Positions 1 to 6,335 are shown, counted from the first letter of the stretch. The stretch is DNA of 16,338 nt from an uncultured Collinsella sp. (GCA_937937835.1 CALDBJ010000092.1:1-16338); one strand, 5' to 3'. A program made the numbers and translations. Notes: generated from the letters alone by a model not told the origin.

Positions 1-121
1 TCAAAGATATGGCACCGTGGGGACACATGTATGTCAATCCTGGTCTAACAGAGCCAAATCGAATCGTTAATCCGAACCGTAATTCAAATCGCGTTACCTT
101 TCGACAATCCAACAACGCTAC

Positions 122-416
122 GAGTCTCACCAAAGACTCTCCGCGTCATTGAAATGTCGAAAGCTGCCTCAACTTTTTCGCTGGCGTTGCGAAAAACGAT
201 TCGACAAGTCGAATGTTTGCGCCGCCCGCGGCGCAAACCCGCTGCGCGATATTGCAAATACTCGGCATCCCTCGCATTCGCAATATCGCTTCGCTCTCGC
301 TACAGCGAACTTCTAACGCTCAGCATCCTTCGCGTTAAAATTTCGCTTCCGCTCACGGTCTTCACGCAGTTACGACGCCGCGAGGCCTCTCGCTTGGAAT
401 GAGGCCTCTCATTCCA
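122..416. repeat. Hairpin-rich region upstream of oriT
   Basis: No credible gene lies in positions 1-657. This part is packed with perfect inverted repeats. They are 122-127/134-139, 174-181/189-196 (TTTTTCGC arms), 199-205/208-214 (ATTCGAC arms), 215-224/229-238 (GTTTGCGCCG arms), 246-255/280-289 (GCGATATTGC arms), 314-319/332-337 (TAACGC arms) and 395-403/408-416 (TGGAATGAG arms). GAGGCCTCTC occurs twice, at 382 and 401. The loops of the 246 and 314 hairpins share a similar 15-mer (261-275 and 320-334, two differences). An 82-codon open frame at 154-402 has biased composition and no ribosome site, so I do not call it. The density of palindromes beside a MobC gene suggests a transfer region or recombination hot spot. 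Confidence 0.6.
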
Positions 417-456
417 CGTCTACACTGCGTTTCGCCCAATCACCGTTCCGGAGATT

Positions 457-644
457 GCAAGATGTACGTAAATGGCCATAATTACATGCAAGCATGAACT
501 ATGGCCATTTACGATCTTGCTTTTCCCTCACACGGGAAAAGAAGACAGGCAAAGCTGGGTTCCGCTTTGTGCGCGAAGCGGCTTTGACTTCGAGAAAAAT
601 TCGGCGGACTTTTCCAAATCTCGTTTCGGAGGCCACTCCGAAAC
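457..644 (+). other. oriT: Putative origin of transfer (oriT)
   Basis: Several perfect inverted repeats sit just upstream of the MobC-type gene. The main one pairs 457-480 with 500-520; it starts GCAAGAT, continues CGTAAATGGCCATA, and has a 3-nt bulge (GTA) in the left arm. Its loop contains a smaller palindrome, CATGCAAGCATG. It is followed by CTTTTCCC/GGGAAAAG (520-527/534-541), CCGCTT/AAGCGG (562-567/576-581) and GTTTCGGAG/CTCCGAAAC (623-631/636-644). A string of inverted repeats directly before a relaxosome accessory gene is the usual layout of a mobilization oriT. The nick site cannot be placed by eye. The last hairpin lies immediately before the mobC ribosome site and could be a MobC autoregulatory operator. 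Confidence 0.55.
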
Positions 645-657
645 TGAAGGGATAAAA

Positions 658-1296
658 ATGAGACGAAGCGAGAAGGTCGAAGCGACGTTGACCGCTGAAG
701 AAAAGGAAATTTTTCGGCGCCTCTGTGACGAAGCCGGTTGCACGGAAGCTGAACTAATCCGCTCCGTTTTGATTAGCCGTTCGATTTCTCTCGACGATCT
801 TGAGACTAAGAAAATCGAACGCGTAAAAAATAAAACGCTGCAAAAACAGGGGCGCAAACACGCTCCGGAAAAAACTGACGAGCGCGGTGAAGCCATCGCC
901 GAGAAACGTGACGTTTCGTTTCATGTGATGCTTACCGCTCCAGAAAAAAAGGCGATCGAACAGCGCGCAGCGGCGCTCGGCATTTCTGCAAGCGAACTGG
1001 TTCGCCGCAGCGCAATTTACGGAAAGATCGAATCATTCAATTTTGACATCGCGGAAGTTGAAAAACTCCATCATGAGTTATTGAAGGAAGGAACGAATCT
1101 CAATCAGCTGATGTATTTTGTGAACGCCCAAGGTCTTCCCGCGTACAACGAGAAAGCTGTTTTCCGCACGCTCGAAAAGGTTTACCAAAATGCTCGAAAG
1201 GTCGACCGGTTTATCGAGGAACTTGAAAAGCGTCATCACGTTGACTATGTTCCCCACGACTATCTGGCAGATGAACCAGACAACAGAAATCTTTAA
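658..1296 (+). CDS. mobC: MobC-like relaxosome accessory protein (two RHH segments)
   Basis: This 212-residue protein resembles the MobC mobilization family (PF05713 type), which binds oriT beside the nick site and helps the relaxase. The second half shows the family pattern: an RHH (strand about residues 86-92, LTAPEKKAIEQRAAALGIS, then SASELVRRSAIYG), followed by a helical tail with NLNQLMYFVN at 147-156. An extra RHH-like segment occupies residues 6-40 (VEATLTAEEKEIF, then TEAELIRSVLI), so one chain may hold two DNA-binding folds. The open frame continues upstream to 472 through the oriT hairpins. I chose ATG 658 because GAAGGG (646-651) lies 6 nt before it and family similarity begins after it. 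The codons are richer in A than in the rest of the plasmid, hinting at a separate origin. No relaxase gene follows. Confidence 0.7.
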   Translation: MRRSEKVEATLTAEEKEIFRRLCDEAGCTEAELIRSVLISRSISLDDLETKKIERVKNKTLQKQGRKHAPEKTDERGEAIAEKRDVSFHVMLTAPEKKAIEQRAAALGISASELVRRSAIYGKIESFNFDIAEVEKLHHELLKEGTNLNQLMYFVNAQGLPAYNEKAVFRTLEKVYQNARKVDRFIEELEKRHHVDYVPHDYLADEPDNRNL

Positions 1297-1444
1297 GTCG
1301 GAACGCAGCCGGATCAGTTTTGCAATTGAGTGCAATTACTCGTTTAGCTATAACTACTGAGTAAAAGCGAAAAGAGACGGCAGAAGAGATTGACAGCCAT
1401 TAAACAGAAAGCAGTCAGCTCGTACCCCGCCTCGCTAGCTTGGC

Positions 1445-1466
1445 CCTGCCCGAGTTTCCGGGGAGG
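1445..1466 (+). promoter_or_regulatory. Hairpin masking a ribosome-binding site
   Basis: CCTGCCCG (1445-1452) can pair with CGGGGAGG (1459-1466) over a 6-nt loop with one G-G mismatch. The right arm is the Shine-Dalgarno sequence for the 21-residue reading frame at 1475. Such masking would hold translation low until the RNA is opened, as in many type I toxin mRNAs. A TTGACA lies at 1390-1395, but no good -10 box is seen at the right distance. Confidence 0.4.
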
Positions 1467-1474
1467 TGGTCGCT

Positions 1475-1540
1475 ATGTCCGAGCTCCGTCTTATGATCGT
1501 CGCTCTTCTTCTGGTGACCATTCTGGCCATTTTGGGCTAG
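1475..1540 (+). CDS. 21-residue hydrophobic peptide, possible type I toxin or leader
   Basis: A 21-codon frame starts at ATG 1475 behind a strong GGGGAGG site, 8 nt upstream. After the short polar start MSELRLM, the rest (IVALLLVTILAILG) is almost purely aliphatic and would form one membrane helix. Length and composition recall Ibs-type membrane toxins, but there is no sequence proof. A rho-independent terminator follows 25 nt after the stop, making a compact unit (ribosome-site hairpin, peptide, terminator). It could equally be a leader peptide or chance. No antisense RNA gene is obvious; read-through from the minus-strand gene ending at 1672 would be antisense to it. Confidence 0.45.
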   Translation: MSELRLMIVALLLVTILAILG

Positions 1541-1564
1541 GGTAAAACCCGGCCTTTAAAGACC

Positions 1565-1590
1565 AAAGCCGTCCTGCCTGGGACGGCTTT
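1565..1590 (+). terminator. Rho-independent terminator
   Basis: AAAGCCGTCC (1565-1574) pairs perfectly with GGACGGCTTT (1581-1590) over the 6-nt loop TGCCTG, and GTTTCC follows. It lies 24 nt after the stop of the small peptide frame. The symmetrical A and T flanks mean it could also stop minus-strand transcripts coming from 1672. Confidence 0.75.
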
Positions 1591-1624
1591 GTTTCCTCGA
1601 TTATCAACTTCATGCGGATGGATG

Positions 1625-1666
1625 CGGGGTTCGATACCCCGGCGGCCTGATCGGCAGACCGCCGGG
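1625..1666. other. Two adjoining hairpins, one like a tRNA T-arm
   Basis: CGGGG/CCCCG (1625-1629/1637-1641) encloses TTCGATA, which fits the tRNA T-arm pattern. It abuts CCCGGCGG/CCGCCGGG (1638-1645/1659-1666). The second hairpin lies 5 nt beyond the stop of the minus-strand gene at 1672 and may protect its 3' end, although no T-run follows. No acceptor, D or anticodon arms match, so it is not a tRNA. A tRNA-derived attachment remnant is possible but unproven. Confidence 0.35.
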
Positions 1667-1671
1667 AACTC

Positions 1672-2100
1672 TCACTCCTCGATAAAAGCCGGCGCTCGGT
1701 TAGTTTTGCGCATCTTGAAATCGTCAGTTTCGTGGGAGACGTAGAGGATGCCGTCCATCCCATCTCGCGATGCATATGCAAGGTGAACAGAACCGCAATC
1801 CGCTCCATCATTGTCGAGAAGATCGAACGAATTCGGATCGCTCGTTGCGGCCAAACGACCACTCAGACAAGAGCCATCGTCATTACAGATTTGCCATTCC
1901 ATGTCTTCGCCTGCAAGAATCGCCATAGACGTCCTGGTCGCGCCATCGTTGACATACATCCCGTCTATGCCAAAACCGTTTTCAGCGCCATCAATAAACG
2001 ATTGCTCGGACCTATATTTCGCGAATGATGCGCATAGTGCCATTGCAAGACCGATTACAAGGCAAACAATCGCTATCTTTGCATAGCTCTTGCCTATCAT
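1672..2100 (-). CDS. Membrane-anchored exported protein, unknown family
   Basis: This 142-residue protein has one N-terminal hydrophobic segment at about residues 7-26 (YAKIAIVCLVIGLAMALCAS). It works as a signal peptide or anchor and leaves the rest outside the cell. The outer part is acidic and has cysteines in CNDDGSCLSG and ADCG, which could form disulfides. A repeated short pattern of Asp and Gly (GIDGMYVNDG, ICNDDG, LLDNDGADCG) is visible. I do not recognise the family. ATG 2100 follows the stop of the upstream gene at 2102 by one base, and AGGATGAC inside that gene's end can act as the ribosome site, so the two genes are one coupled operon. The partner carries a Tat-type signal, so both products probably meet at the cell surface. 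Confidence 0.6.
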   Translation of the reverse strand: MIGKSYAKIAIVCLVIGLAMALCASFAKYRSEQSFIDGAENGFGIDGMYVNDGATRTSMAILAGEDMEWQICNDDGSCLSGRLAATSDPNSFDLLDNDGADCGSVHLAYASRDGMDGILYVSHETDDFKMRKTNRAPAFIEE

Positions 2101-2101
2101 G

Positions 2102-2755
2102 TCATCCTACTTTTCGCTTGCCTAAGGCAAGACGGAAGAAGTCATTCGTCGCTGCTTTTTTGTACACCTTCTTGACGCCATTGACGGTCTCATAAACAAC
2201 AAACGGCTGGACCTTGTGTTCAACGTTCGCCGTTACTTTCCAAAAGCCAGGGCCGCCGATATCAATGGAAAACCCAGTCGCCATCGCCTCGCGCTTTGCC
2301 AGCGGTATCGATACGCCTATGCTTCCGACACCATTCGGGAGCGGCACCGATACACTCACCGAACCGCCGCCATACCGCTGGACGTTTACAGAACCGCTCC
2401 CGTCGATGTGAATGCCCCCCGGGGGCTGCCCAGCAACGTCGTGCCATCCGCTGGCTTTCGTTTGCACGCTCCCGTATACAGTGCTGTAGCTTGGGCGACC
2501 GCGTGTCGCATAGAGCTCAACATCATCAGATGACATCGCCTCTTCTATGATAAGGGCCGCTTCTTGCTCTGCACGTTGACGCACAATCGCCTCGACATCA
2601 GATTCACTCAGATCCGGGAATGCTAGGAATTCTACAGTTTCAGAATTGTAACCATCAGCAAATGCACCATGTGGGGTGATTAGTGACAGTCCGCCCAATG
2701 CGGCTGCCGTCAGGATTGACCTGCGAGTAATAAACAGGTCTTTCGTTGTACTCAT
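2102..2755 (-). CDS. Secreted protein with Tat-type signal peptide, unknown function
   Basis: This is a 217-residue exported protein. ATG 2755 is chosen because GGAGG lies 6 nt upstream and the signal peptide then begins correctly; an in-frame start farther upstream would bury it. TRRSIL (residues 10-15) is a twin-arginine-like motif, followed by a hydrophobic core (TAAALGGLSLI) and a likely cleavage after AFA (31-33). The mature part starts with an acidic helical stretch (SESDVEAIVRQRAEQEAALI). It then becomes rich in Gly, Ser and Val with alternating patterns (GSGSVNVQRYGGGSVSVSVP), typical of beta strands, and ends with a basic tail. I do not recognise a family. Tat export would imply folding before export. 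It is co-transcribed with the membrane protein at 1672-2100. An inverted repeat at 2865-2891 upstream may control both. Confidence 0.65.
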   Translation of the reverse strand: MSTTKDLFITRRSILTAAALGGLSLITPHGAFADGYNSETVEFLAFPDLSESDVEAIVRQRAEQEAALIIEEAMSSDDVELYATRGRPSYSTVYGSVQTKASGWHDVAGQPPGGIHIDGSGSVNVQRYGGGSVSVSVPLPNGVGSIGVSIPLAKREAMATGFSIDIGGPGFWKVTANVEHKVQPFVVYETVNGVKKVYKKAATNDFFRLALGKRKVG

Positions 2756-2864
2756 CTTCGCCTCCAAACTTCTCACCGGGGTCCTTCTTGCCAATTTTTG
2801 CCCCGGCTCGGTTACTTCGGTTACTTGAGCGCTCCCATATATGCTTGTTACCCATGTATGTAAT

Positions 2865-2891
2865 ATTAATTTCGGACATATCGAAATTAAT
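2865..2891 (-). promoter_or_regulatory. Inverted repeat, putative operator
   Basis: ATTAATTTCG (2865-2874) and CGAAATTAAT (2882-2891) form a perfect 10-bp inverted repeat around 7 bases. It lies 110-136 bp upstream of ATG 2755, where a minus-strand promoter for the exported pair would sit. The A/T-rich symmetrical form suits a repressor dimer. No regulator gene adjoins, and the -35/-10 boxes are not clear. Confidence 0.4.
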
Positions 2892-3181
2892 CAATGGTTG
2901 CGGGAGTTTCCGACCTCAGTGAAATGCCACCCTATACCCACAGAATCAGCCTGGCTCGACATGTGCCAATGGCCGCTAATGGCACTTGGTCAGCAACGGT
3001 CTTAGCCCATCGACCCCAACAGTGTCTTCTTCTGTCGCGCCGTGGGCAAGACGCACAGCGGTGGCGCCGTGTCGAGGCAGCTGGACGACCGCGTCGTCGA
3101 TCGCGGCGATTACACTCGCGGCGACACGCCTCGCTAGTTTGCCTCGCCCTAGTGGACCTAGCGCGTTGCAGTTCAATCAGC

Positions 3182-3190
3182 TGTTATAAT
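3182..3190 (+). promoter_or_regulatory. Extended -10 promoter candidate
   Basis: TGTTATAAT is a perfect extended -10 (TGnTATAAT). No -35 stands at 17 bp; TTGCAG at 3166 is only 13 bp away. A transcript from about 3197 would run antisense to the small helical-protein gene at 3345-3623. Confidence 0.35.
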
Positions 3191-3199
3191 ATCAACTCA

Positions 3200-3227
3200 C
3201 GAAAAATCACCTCTAGCAGGGGCTTTT
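3200..3227 (-). terminator. Weak terminator for the minus strand
   Basis: Read on the minus strand, CCCCT-GCTAG-AGGTG forms a short stem with one mismatch and is followed by ATTTTTCG. It would end transcripts coming from the gene that stops at 3345. The stem is short, so confidence is low. Confidence 0.35.
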
Positions 3228-3344
3228 CTGTTACAGAATCCTGAAAGAAAGGGCCGAACCGAAGTGTCTGGCCGGACGCCAATTGTCCGGGAACTGCTTC
3301 TGGTCCGACCCCCTTTTACTTTACTTCCATGGCCATGCAGCGGT

Positions 3345-3623
3345 CTAGTACTCCTTAACGGGATGCTCCTCGCCGAATCCACCGTCGATGCCGAAGCGGC
3401 ACAGTCTGTCGATTGCTCGAAGGTGCTCGTCAATGGCGGTTGCAATCTGGGTGTCGACCTCGCTGTCGTGGTCGTTGAGACCGCGGACCGCCTCGTCGGC
3501 GGCCATGAAGGCCTTGATGGCCTGATTGAACTGAACCTTGAAAGCATCGACCTTCTCAACAGCGGAGGCTCGTTGTGCCATCTCGTGCTCGAGCCGTTGA
3601 ACGATTTCCTGTGTGTCGCTCAT
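3345..3623 (-). CDS. Small helical protein, unknown
   Basis: This 92-residue acidic protein looks wholly alpha-helical. Residues 3-45 have heptad-like spacing (QEIVQRLEHEMAQRASAVEK), and a second helix follows around DTQIATAIDEHLRAIDRL. It ends GFGEEHPVKEY. ATG 3623 is preferred over an upstream in-frame start because AAGGA lies 6 nt before it. The family is not recognised. It lies 200 bp beyond the toxin-antitoxin pair on the same strand but with its own leader, so it is probably a separate unit. A TTGTGA-16-TACCTT promoter is possible near 3690-3720. Confidence 0.55.
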   Translation of the reverse strand: MSDTQEIVQRLEHEMAQRASAVEKVDAFKVQFNQAIKAFMAADEAVRGLNDHDSEVDTQIATAIDEHLRAIDRLCRFGIDGGFGEEHPVKEY

Positions 3624-3825
3624 GCTGTTCCTTTCCTCGCGTGGCATTTTATTTACTGTATCGCACCGCGCGGACACGATTCTCACCTAAGGTATGGCAG
3701 TGGCATATGTTCACAAACCCGCAGGTAAACGGCTCAACAGGATTCGATTTACGAGGCGATTAGACCAAGGTTGGCGCGGATGCCCTGACCAACGGCAGCG
3801 CCGATTCCGGGAAGGCACGTCGGGG

Positions 3826-4107
3826 CTATGCCGACCTGAGTATCCTCTCGGCTTTCTCGATAGCGGCCGAGCGCATGAACTCCGACTTCCGCATCCCGCA
3901 CGCGGCGGCCGCCCTCTCGATGAGGTCGGCGCCCGTCTTCGGGCACTTGAAAGACAGGTTTGCGTTGGCCTCCACCTCGGAAAGCCTGGGGCGGCCGACT
4001 CGGAGGTTCACCAGGCTCCCCTCCCAGGAGCCGGATTCGTATTCCGCGCACTCGCGCTCGATGTCCCCATCCGTGATAACGGATCCGTTTGCAAGCCTAT
4101 ATTCCAT
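3826..4107 (-). CDS. RHH-type antitoxin
   Basis: This 93-residue protein is the likely antitoxin of the gene just before it. The N-terminal half (residues 1-45, with VITDGDIERECAEYESGSWE and then NLRVGRPR) would wrap the toxin. The C-terminal half has an RHH- or helix-type DNA-binding pattern: NLSFKCPKTGADLIERAAAA, GMRKSEFMRSAAIEKAERIL. ATG 4107 overlaps the toxin stop by one base (TGATG), and GGAGAGG precedes it, so the two are translationally coupled. Toxin-first order is seen in BrnT/BrnA-like and HigBA pairs. The perfect inverted repeat at 4391-4428 is the natural site for autoregulation by the complex. Similar proteins are, from memory, common in Coriobacteriia. Confidence 0.65.
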   Translation of the reverse strand: MEYRLANGSVITDGDIERECAEYESGSWEGSLVNLRVGRPRLSEVEANANLSFKCPKTGADLIERAAAACGMRKSEFMRSAAIEKAERILRSA

Positions 4108-4373
4108 CAGTAACCTCTCCTTCTCGCGTTCTCGATCTCCCTCAGCGTCTTCTTGCTCGGCGGCGTCATGGCGTGGTAGACGAGCCACGCGCCGTCGGCC
4201 AGGAGGACACCGACCATCTCGATGTACCGGCCTTGCGGGTCGTAGCCCGTCCGCATCTCGCGCTCCCCGGGTATGCGGACGGCTGCGAAGCAGTAGCTCT
4301 CCCACGCCGCCTCGACATCACCGTCATCTAGCTCGGGGTGCCGCTCGTGAACTCTCTGGTGTATCCGGACCAT
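4107..4373 (-). CDS. Toxin component of a type II toxin-antitoxin pair (DUF4258/BrnT-like guess)
   Basis: This 88-residue protein begins VRIHQRVHERHPELDDGDVE, continues with alternating strands (GYDPQGRYIEMVGVLLADG) and ends with LVYHAMTPPSKKTLREIENA. A short RelE-like beta core with a late YHAMTP motif suggests a ribonuclease toxin of the DUF4258/BrnT-like superfamily. The assignment comes from pattern memory and no catalytic residue is proven. ATG 4373 has GGAGG just upstream with a short 3-nt gap. An in-frame start at 4439 would translate through the operator repeat and is unlikely. The antitoxin gene overlaps its stop. The pair probably stabilises the plasmid by killing or halting plasmid-free cells. 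Confidence 0.6.
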   Translation of the reverse strand: MVRIHQRVHERHPELDDGDVEAAWESYCFAAVRIPGEREMRTGYDPQGRYIEMVGVLLADGAWLVYHAMTPPSKKTLREIENARRRGY

Positions 4374-4390
4374 GAGCCTCCAATCTTTAC

Positions 4391-4428
4391 GATAGTATTC
4401 TACTACTATTTGGTAGTAGAATACTATC
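4391..4428 (-). promoter_or_regulatory. Toxin-antitoxin operator palindrome
   Basis: GATAGTATTCTACTAC (4391-4406) and its exact complement (4413-4428) form a 16-bp perfect inverted repeat with a 6-bp spacer, 18 bp upstream of the toxin ATG. Inside each arm TAGTA and TACTA repeat, giving nested symmetry. Its position over the promoter is as expected for autorepression by the antitoxin or the complex. Confidence 0.65.
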
Positions 4429-4455
4429 CGTCCCAACATATTCCATTAGCCGTTC

Positions 4456-4555
4456 GTCCCAAAACGTATGCCTCTGGGCACTCGAAAATCGAACCCTCGA
4501 TGCCGTGAACGTCGAGTGCCAAAACCCAGTGTCAAAACCTCCACGTCAATTCCCA
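4456..4555 (+). other. Putative res / resolvase site
   Basis: Immediately upstream of the serine recombinase lies a 9-bp inverted repeat, GGCACTCGA (4477-4485) and TCGAGTGCC (4512-4520). Three copies of a CCAAAAC/TCAAAAC-like element are near 4458, 4519 and 4532. Resolvase genes commonly adjoin their own site, where subsite I takes the crossover and the others bind accessory dimers. The exact subsites are not defined from sequence alone. Confidence 0.45.
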
Positions 4556-4587
4556 TGAGAAAATCAAATACGAGGCAGGAGGCTGAA

Positions 4588-5172
4588 ATGACACGTTACG
4601 GATATGCTCGCGTGAGCACGAAAGACCAGAGGTTGGACCGCCAGATCGAGGCTCTGGTGAACGCTGGCGTGGCCTATGGCCATATCTACAAGGACAAGGT
4701 CACGGGTGCCCAGGACGGCGACCGGACGCAGCAGAAGCGCCTGTTCAAGAAGATGCGGGCGGGCGACGAGGTGGTGGTCGAATCCTGGGAGCGCTTGACC
4801 AGATCGACCAGGCAGCTGCTCAACTATGACCTTATGTTTCGAAACCTCGGCGTGAAGCTCACGTCCCTGAAACAGCCCGTGGATCTAGATACCGCATTCG
4901 GGCGCTTCGTGCTTGGCACCCATGCTTGCACCGCGGAACTTGAGCGAGATCTGATCAGGCAACGCCAGGCCGAGGGTATCGCCGTCAAACGGAGCCACGG
5001 CGGCAACGTGGGTGGCAGGCCTCGCACTGCCGGCGTCAAAGCCGATGCCGCAGTAAGGCTCTATCTTGGAGGAGAGACTCCTATTCCCGATATTTGCGCT
5101 GCGACTGGCGTCTCCAAATCAACGCTGTACCGCATCCTTCGTGAACGCGGATTGGTGGGCGTCAGGAAATAA
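4588..5172 (+). CDS. Serine recombinase (resolvase/invertase family)
   Basis: This 194-residue site-specific recombinase has the catalytic domain at about residues 1-135 and a C-terminal helix-turn-helix. YGYARVSTKDQ (4-14) holds Arg8 and the nucleophile Ser10. ERLTRSTR (68-75) and ELERDLIRQRQAEG (117-130) supply the conserved arginines and the long dimer helix. GGRPR (142-146) links to the helix-turn-helix around PIPDICAATGVSKSTLYRIL (165-184). The length matches Tn3-type resolvases and Pin-type invertases. ATG 4588 has AGGAGGC 4 nt upstream; an open frame from 4468 would run through the res-like site. It probably resolves plasmid multimers to monomers. No transposase is nearby, so a plasmid role is favoured over a transposon role. 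Confidence 0.85.
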   Translation: MTRYGYARVSTKDQRLDRQIEALVNAGVAYGHIYKDKVTGAQDGDRTQQKRLFKKMRAGDEVVVESWERLTRSTRQLLNYDLMFRNLGVKLTSLKQPVDLDTAFGRFVLGTHACTAELERDLIRQRQAEGIAVKRSHGGNVGGRPRTAGVKADAAVRLYLGGETPIPDICAATGVSKSTLYRILRERGLVGVRK

Positions 5173-5353
5173 GTCCGTCTGTCGTTTCGCGATTTGCCTA
5201 ATAGGCCCGAGTGCGGCGGCGTTACTATATAAGGGTGCGGTATTTCTCTAACCGAAAACCTGCGTGAACGCATGACTTGAGACGCCTTTTAGAACTCACC
5301 GATCGCAGGAAAAAGACAACTCAACAGCGGCCGTGCATTGTTCCCAGCCATAT

Positions 5354-5372
5354 GGCATGGCGGAGCCATGCC
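5354..5372 (+). promoter_or_regulatory. Leader hairpin before the coiled-coil gene
   Basis: GGCATGGC (5354-5361) and GCCATGCC (5365-5372) make a perfect 8-bp hairpin with a 3-nt loop, 12 nt before the GGAG ribosome site at 5384. No T-run follows, so it is not a simple terminator. It could be an operator or an mRNA-stabilising element. The rest of 5173-5396 contains no gene that I can see. Confidence 0.4.
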
Positions 5373-5396
5373 CGTTGTTGATTGGAGTGCCGCATC

Positions 5397-6089
5397 ATGG
5401 CCGAAAACCAAGTCCAGTCCGAAAAGAAAATGACCAGTCTGAATGTCTCATCGGAGACCCGTGACGCCATAAAGGACATCAGCACGAGCCTTGGTCTCTC
5501 GCAGGCCGATACCGTCGCCCGCTTGGTCGACGGCTACCACCCTAACGCCACTCCCGGCGTGAAGGCTGCGCTCGACGCATCGGCCGTCCTCGATGAGGCG
5601 GTCGAGCGGGTCAAGCGCATCATCGTGGGCGCTGCCGAAGCTGCCGCGATGGAGGCTCGTGCTGCCCGCGAGGACGCCGACGCTGCCAAGAAAAGTGCAA
5701 TGGAACAGATTCAGAGCATCAAATCTAATTGCGTCGAGCAGGTCGCCGCCATCAAAGAGAAATTCGAGCTGGATACTGCGAGCTTGGAGATTGAGAACGA
5801 TGAGCTCCACGCCACCGTCGCCGATTACCTCTCGCAGCTCAAGAAGCTCGATTCCGAGAACAATCAGCTCTTGGCAGAATCAGCCGCAAAAGACGATCGA
5901 ATTGAAAGCATGAGGGGCGCGGTCGACGCCGCGGCCAAGGCTCAGGCCGATCTCACCGTCTCCCTCCTCGCCCAGCGTGACCTGATGGCCGAGGTCGCCG
6001 CCCTCAAGGACCGCCTCGCCGCCTCCGAGCAGCGGGCGGCCGTGGCCGAGGCCAAGGTCGAGGTCATGACCCAGACGAGGGGCGTGTAG
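5397..6089 (+). CDS. KfrA-like coiled-coil DNA-binding protein
   Basis: This 230-residue protein has an N-terminal DNA-binding segment and a very long coiled coil. Residues 11-45 (KMTSLNVSSETRDAIKDI, then GLSQADTVARLVDGY) look like an RHH strand plus two helices. From about residue 60 to the end the chain is Ala- and charge-rich with heptads (AAEAAAMEARAAREDADAA, KLDSENNQLLAESAAKDDR, AEVAALKDRLAASEQR). The plan resembles plasmid KfrA and similar proteins that organise plasmid DNA or regulate partition. The family assignment is by architecture, not by motif identity. ATG 5397 has GGAG 9 nt upstream; an in-frame TTG at 5382 has none. It leads a plus-strand operon with the next two genes, the second starting only 2 nt after its stop. 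Confidence 0.6.
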   Translation: MAENQVQSEKKMTSLNVSSETRDAIKDISTSLGLSQADTVARLVDGYHPNATPGVKAALDASAVLDEAVERVKRIIVGAAEAAAMEARAAREDADAAKKSAMEQIQSIKSNCVEQVAAIKEKFELDTASLEIENDELHATVADYLSQLKKLDSENNQLLAESAAKDDRIESMRGAVDAAAKAQADLTVSLLAQRDLMAEVAALKDRLAASEQRAAVAEAKVEVMTQTRGV

Positions 6090-6091
6090 AT

Positions 6092-6301
6092 ATGTCCGAC
6101 AAGCTAAGGCCGTCTCGCCGTGAGTTGATAACGGCAGGGCTAGTCGTCTTTTTGGTCACGGCACTCGTCTGGACTGTCATTGATGGTGCCGGCGCAAATG
6201 CGCTCACCATCAGCGGTGTCATCACCCGTCAAAATGCCGTCTGGGCTTCGCTTACGGCAGTTTCAGTGGTCATGCTCATTGGGGCTTGGCTGTTTGGCTG
6301 A
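6092..6301 (+). CDS. Small two-helix membrane protein
   Basis: This 69-residue protein has two membrane segments: residues 12-31 (ELITAGLVVFLVTALVWTV) and about 49-68 (AVWASLTAVSVVMLIGAWLF). They are joined by a short loop (NALTISGVITRQN), and the N terminus is basic. ATG 6092 follows the coiled-coil gene stop by 2 nt, and GAGGGG within that gene's end is the ribosome site, so it is coupled. No family is recognised. With a lipoprotein downstream, the operon may link plasmid DNA to the membrane, but this is speculation from gene order. Confidence 0.6.
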   Translation: MSDKLRPSRRELITAGLVVFLVTALVWTVIDGAGANALTISGVITRQNAVWASLTAVSVVMLIGAWLFG

Positions 6302-6335
6302 TGGCATTCAAAAACAATTAAGTTTGGAGTAATCG

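Larger units (their letters stand above)
2795..3340. other. Gene-poor stretch
   Basis: I find no convincing gene here. Open frames on both strands (2894-3244 plus, 2986-3189 plus, 2976-3176 minus) mirror each other, lack ribosome sites, and the minus one starts at TTG. The centre (3045-3150) is GC-rich with many CG dinucleotides. The right part has CCGGAC/GTCCGG (3274-3279/3287-3292). It may hold an untranslated RNA, since promoter- and terminator-like signals lie at 3182 and 3200. Confidence 0.4.

Noticed and set aside
154..402. 82-codon frame in the left hairpin region
   Set aside because: No ribosome site, composition follows the repeats, and seven hairpins run through it.
1620..1645. tRNA gene suggested by the TTCGATA arm
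   Set aside because: Only a T-arm is present; acceptor, D and anticodon stems do not form.
2976..3176. Minus-strand frame of 66 codons
   Set aside because: Starts at TTG without a ribosome site and uses rare CTA/AGG codons; the complementary plus frame looks equally open.
3694..4375. Long plus-strand frames opposite the toxin-antitoxin genes
   Set aside because: Mirror images of GC-rich coding sequence; Ser/Arg-rich and lacking ribosome sites.
4588..5172. Transposon resolvase of a Tn3-type element
   Set aside because: No transposase and no terminal inverted repeats were found around it.
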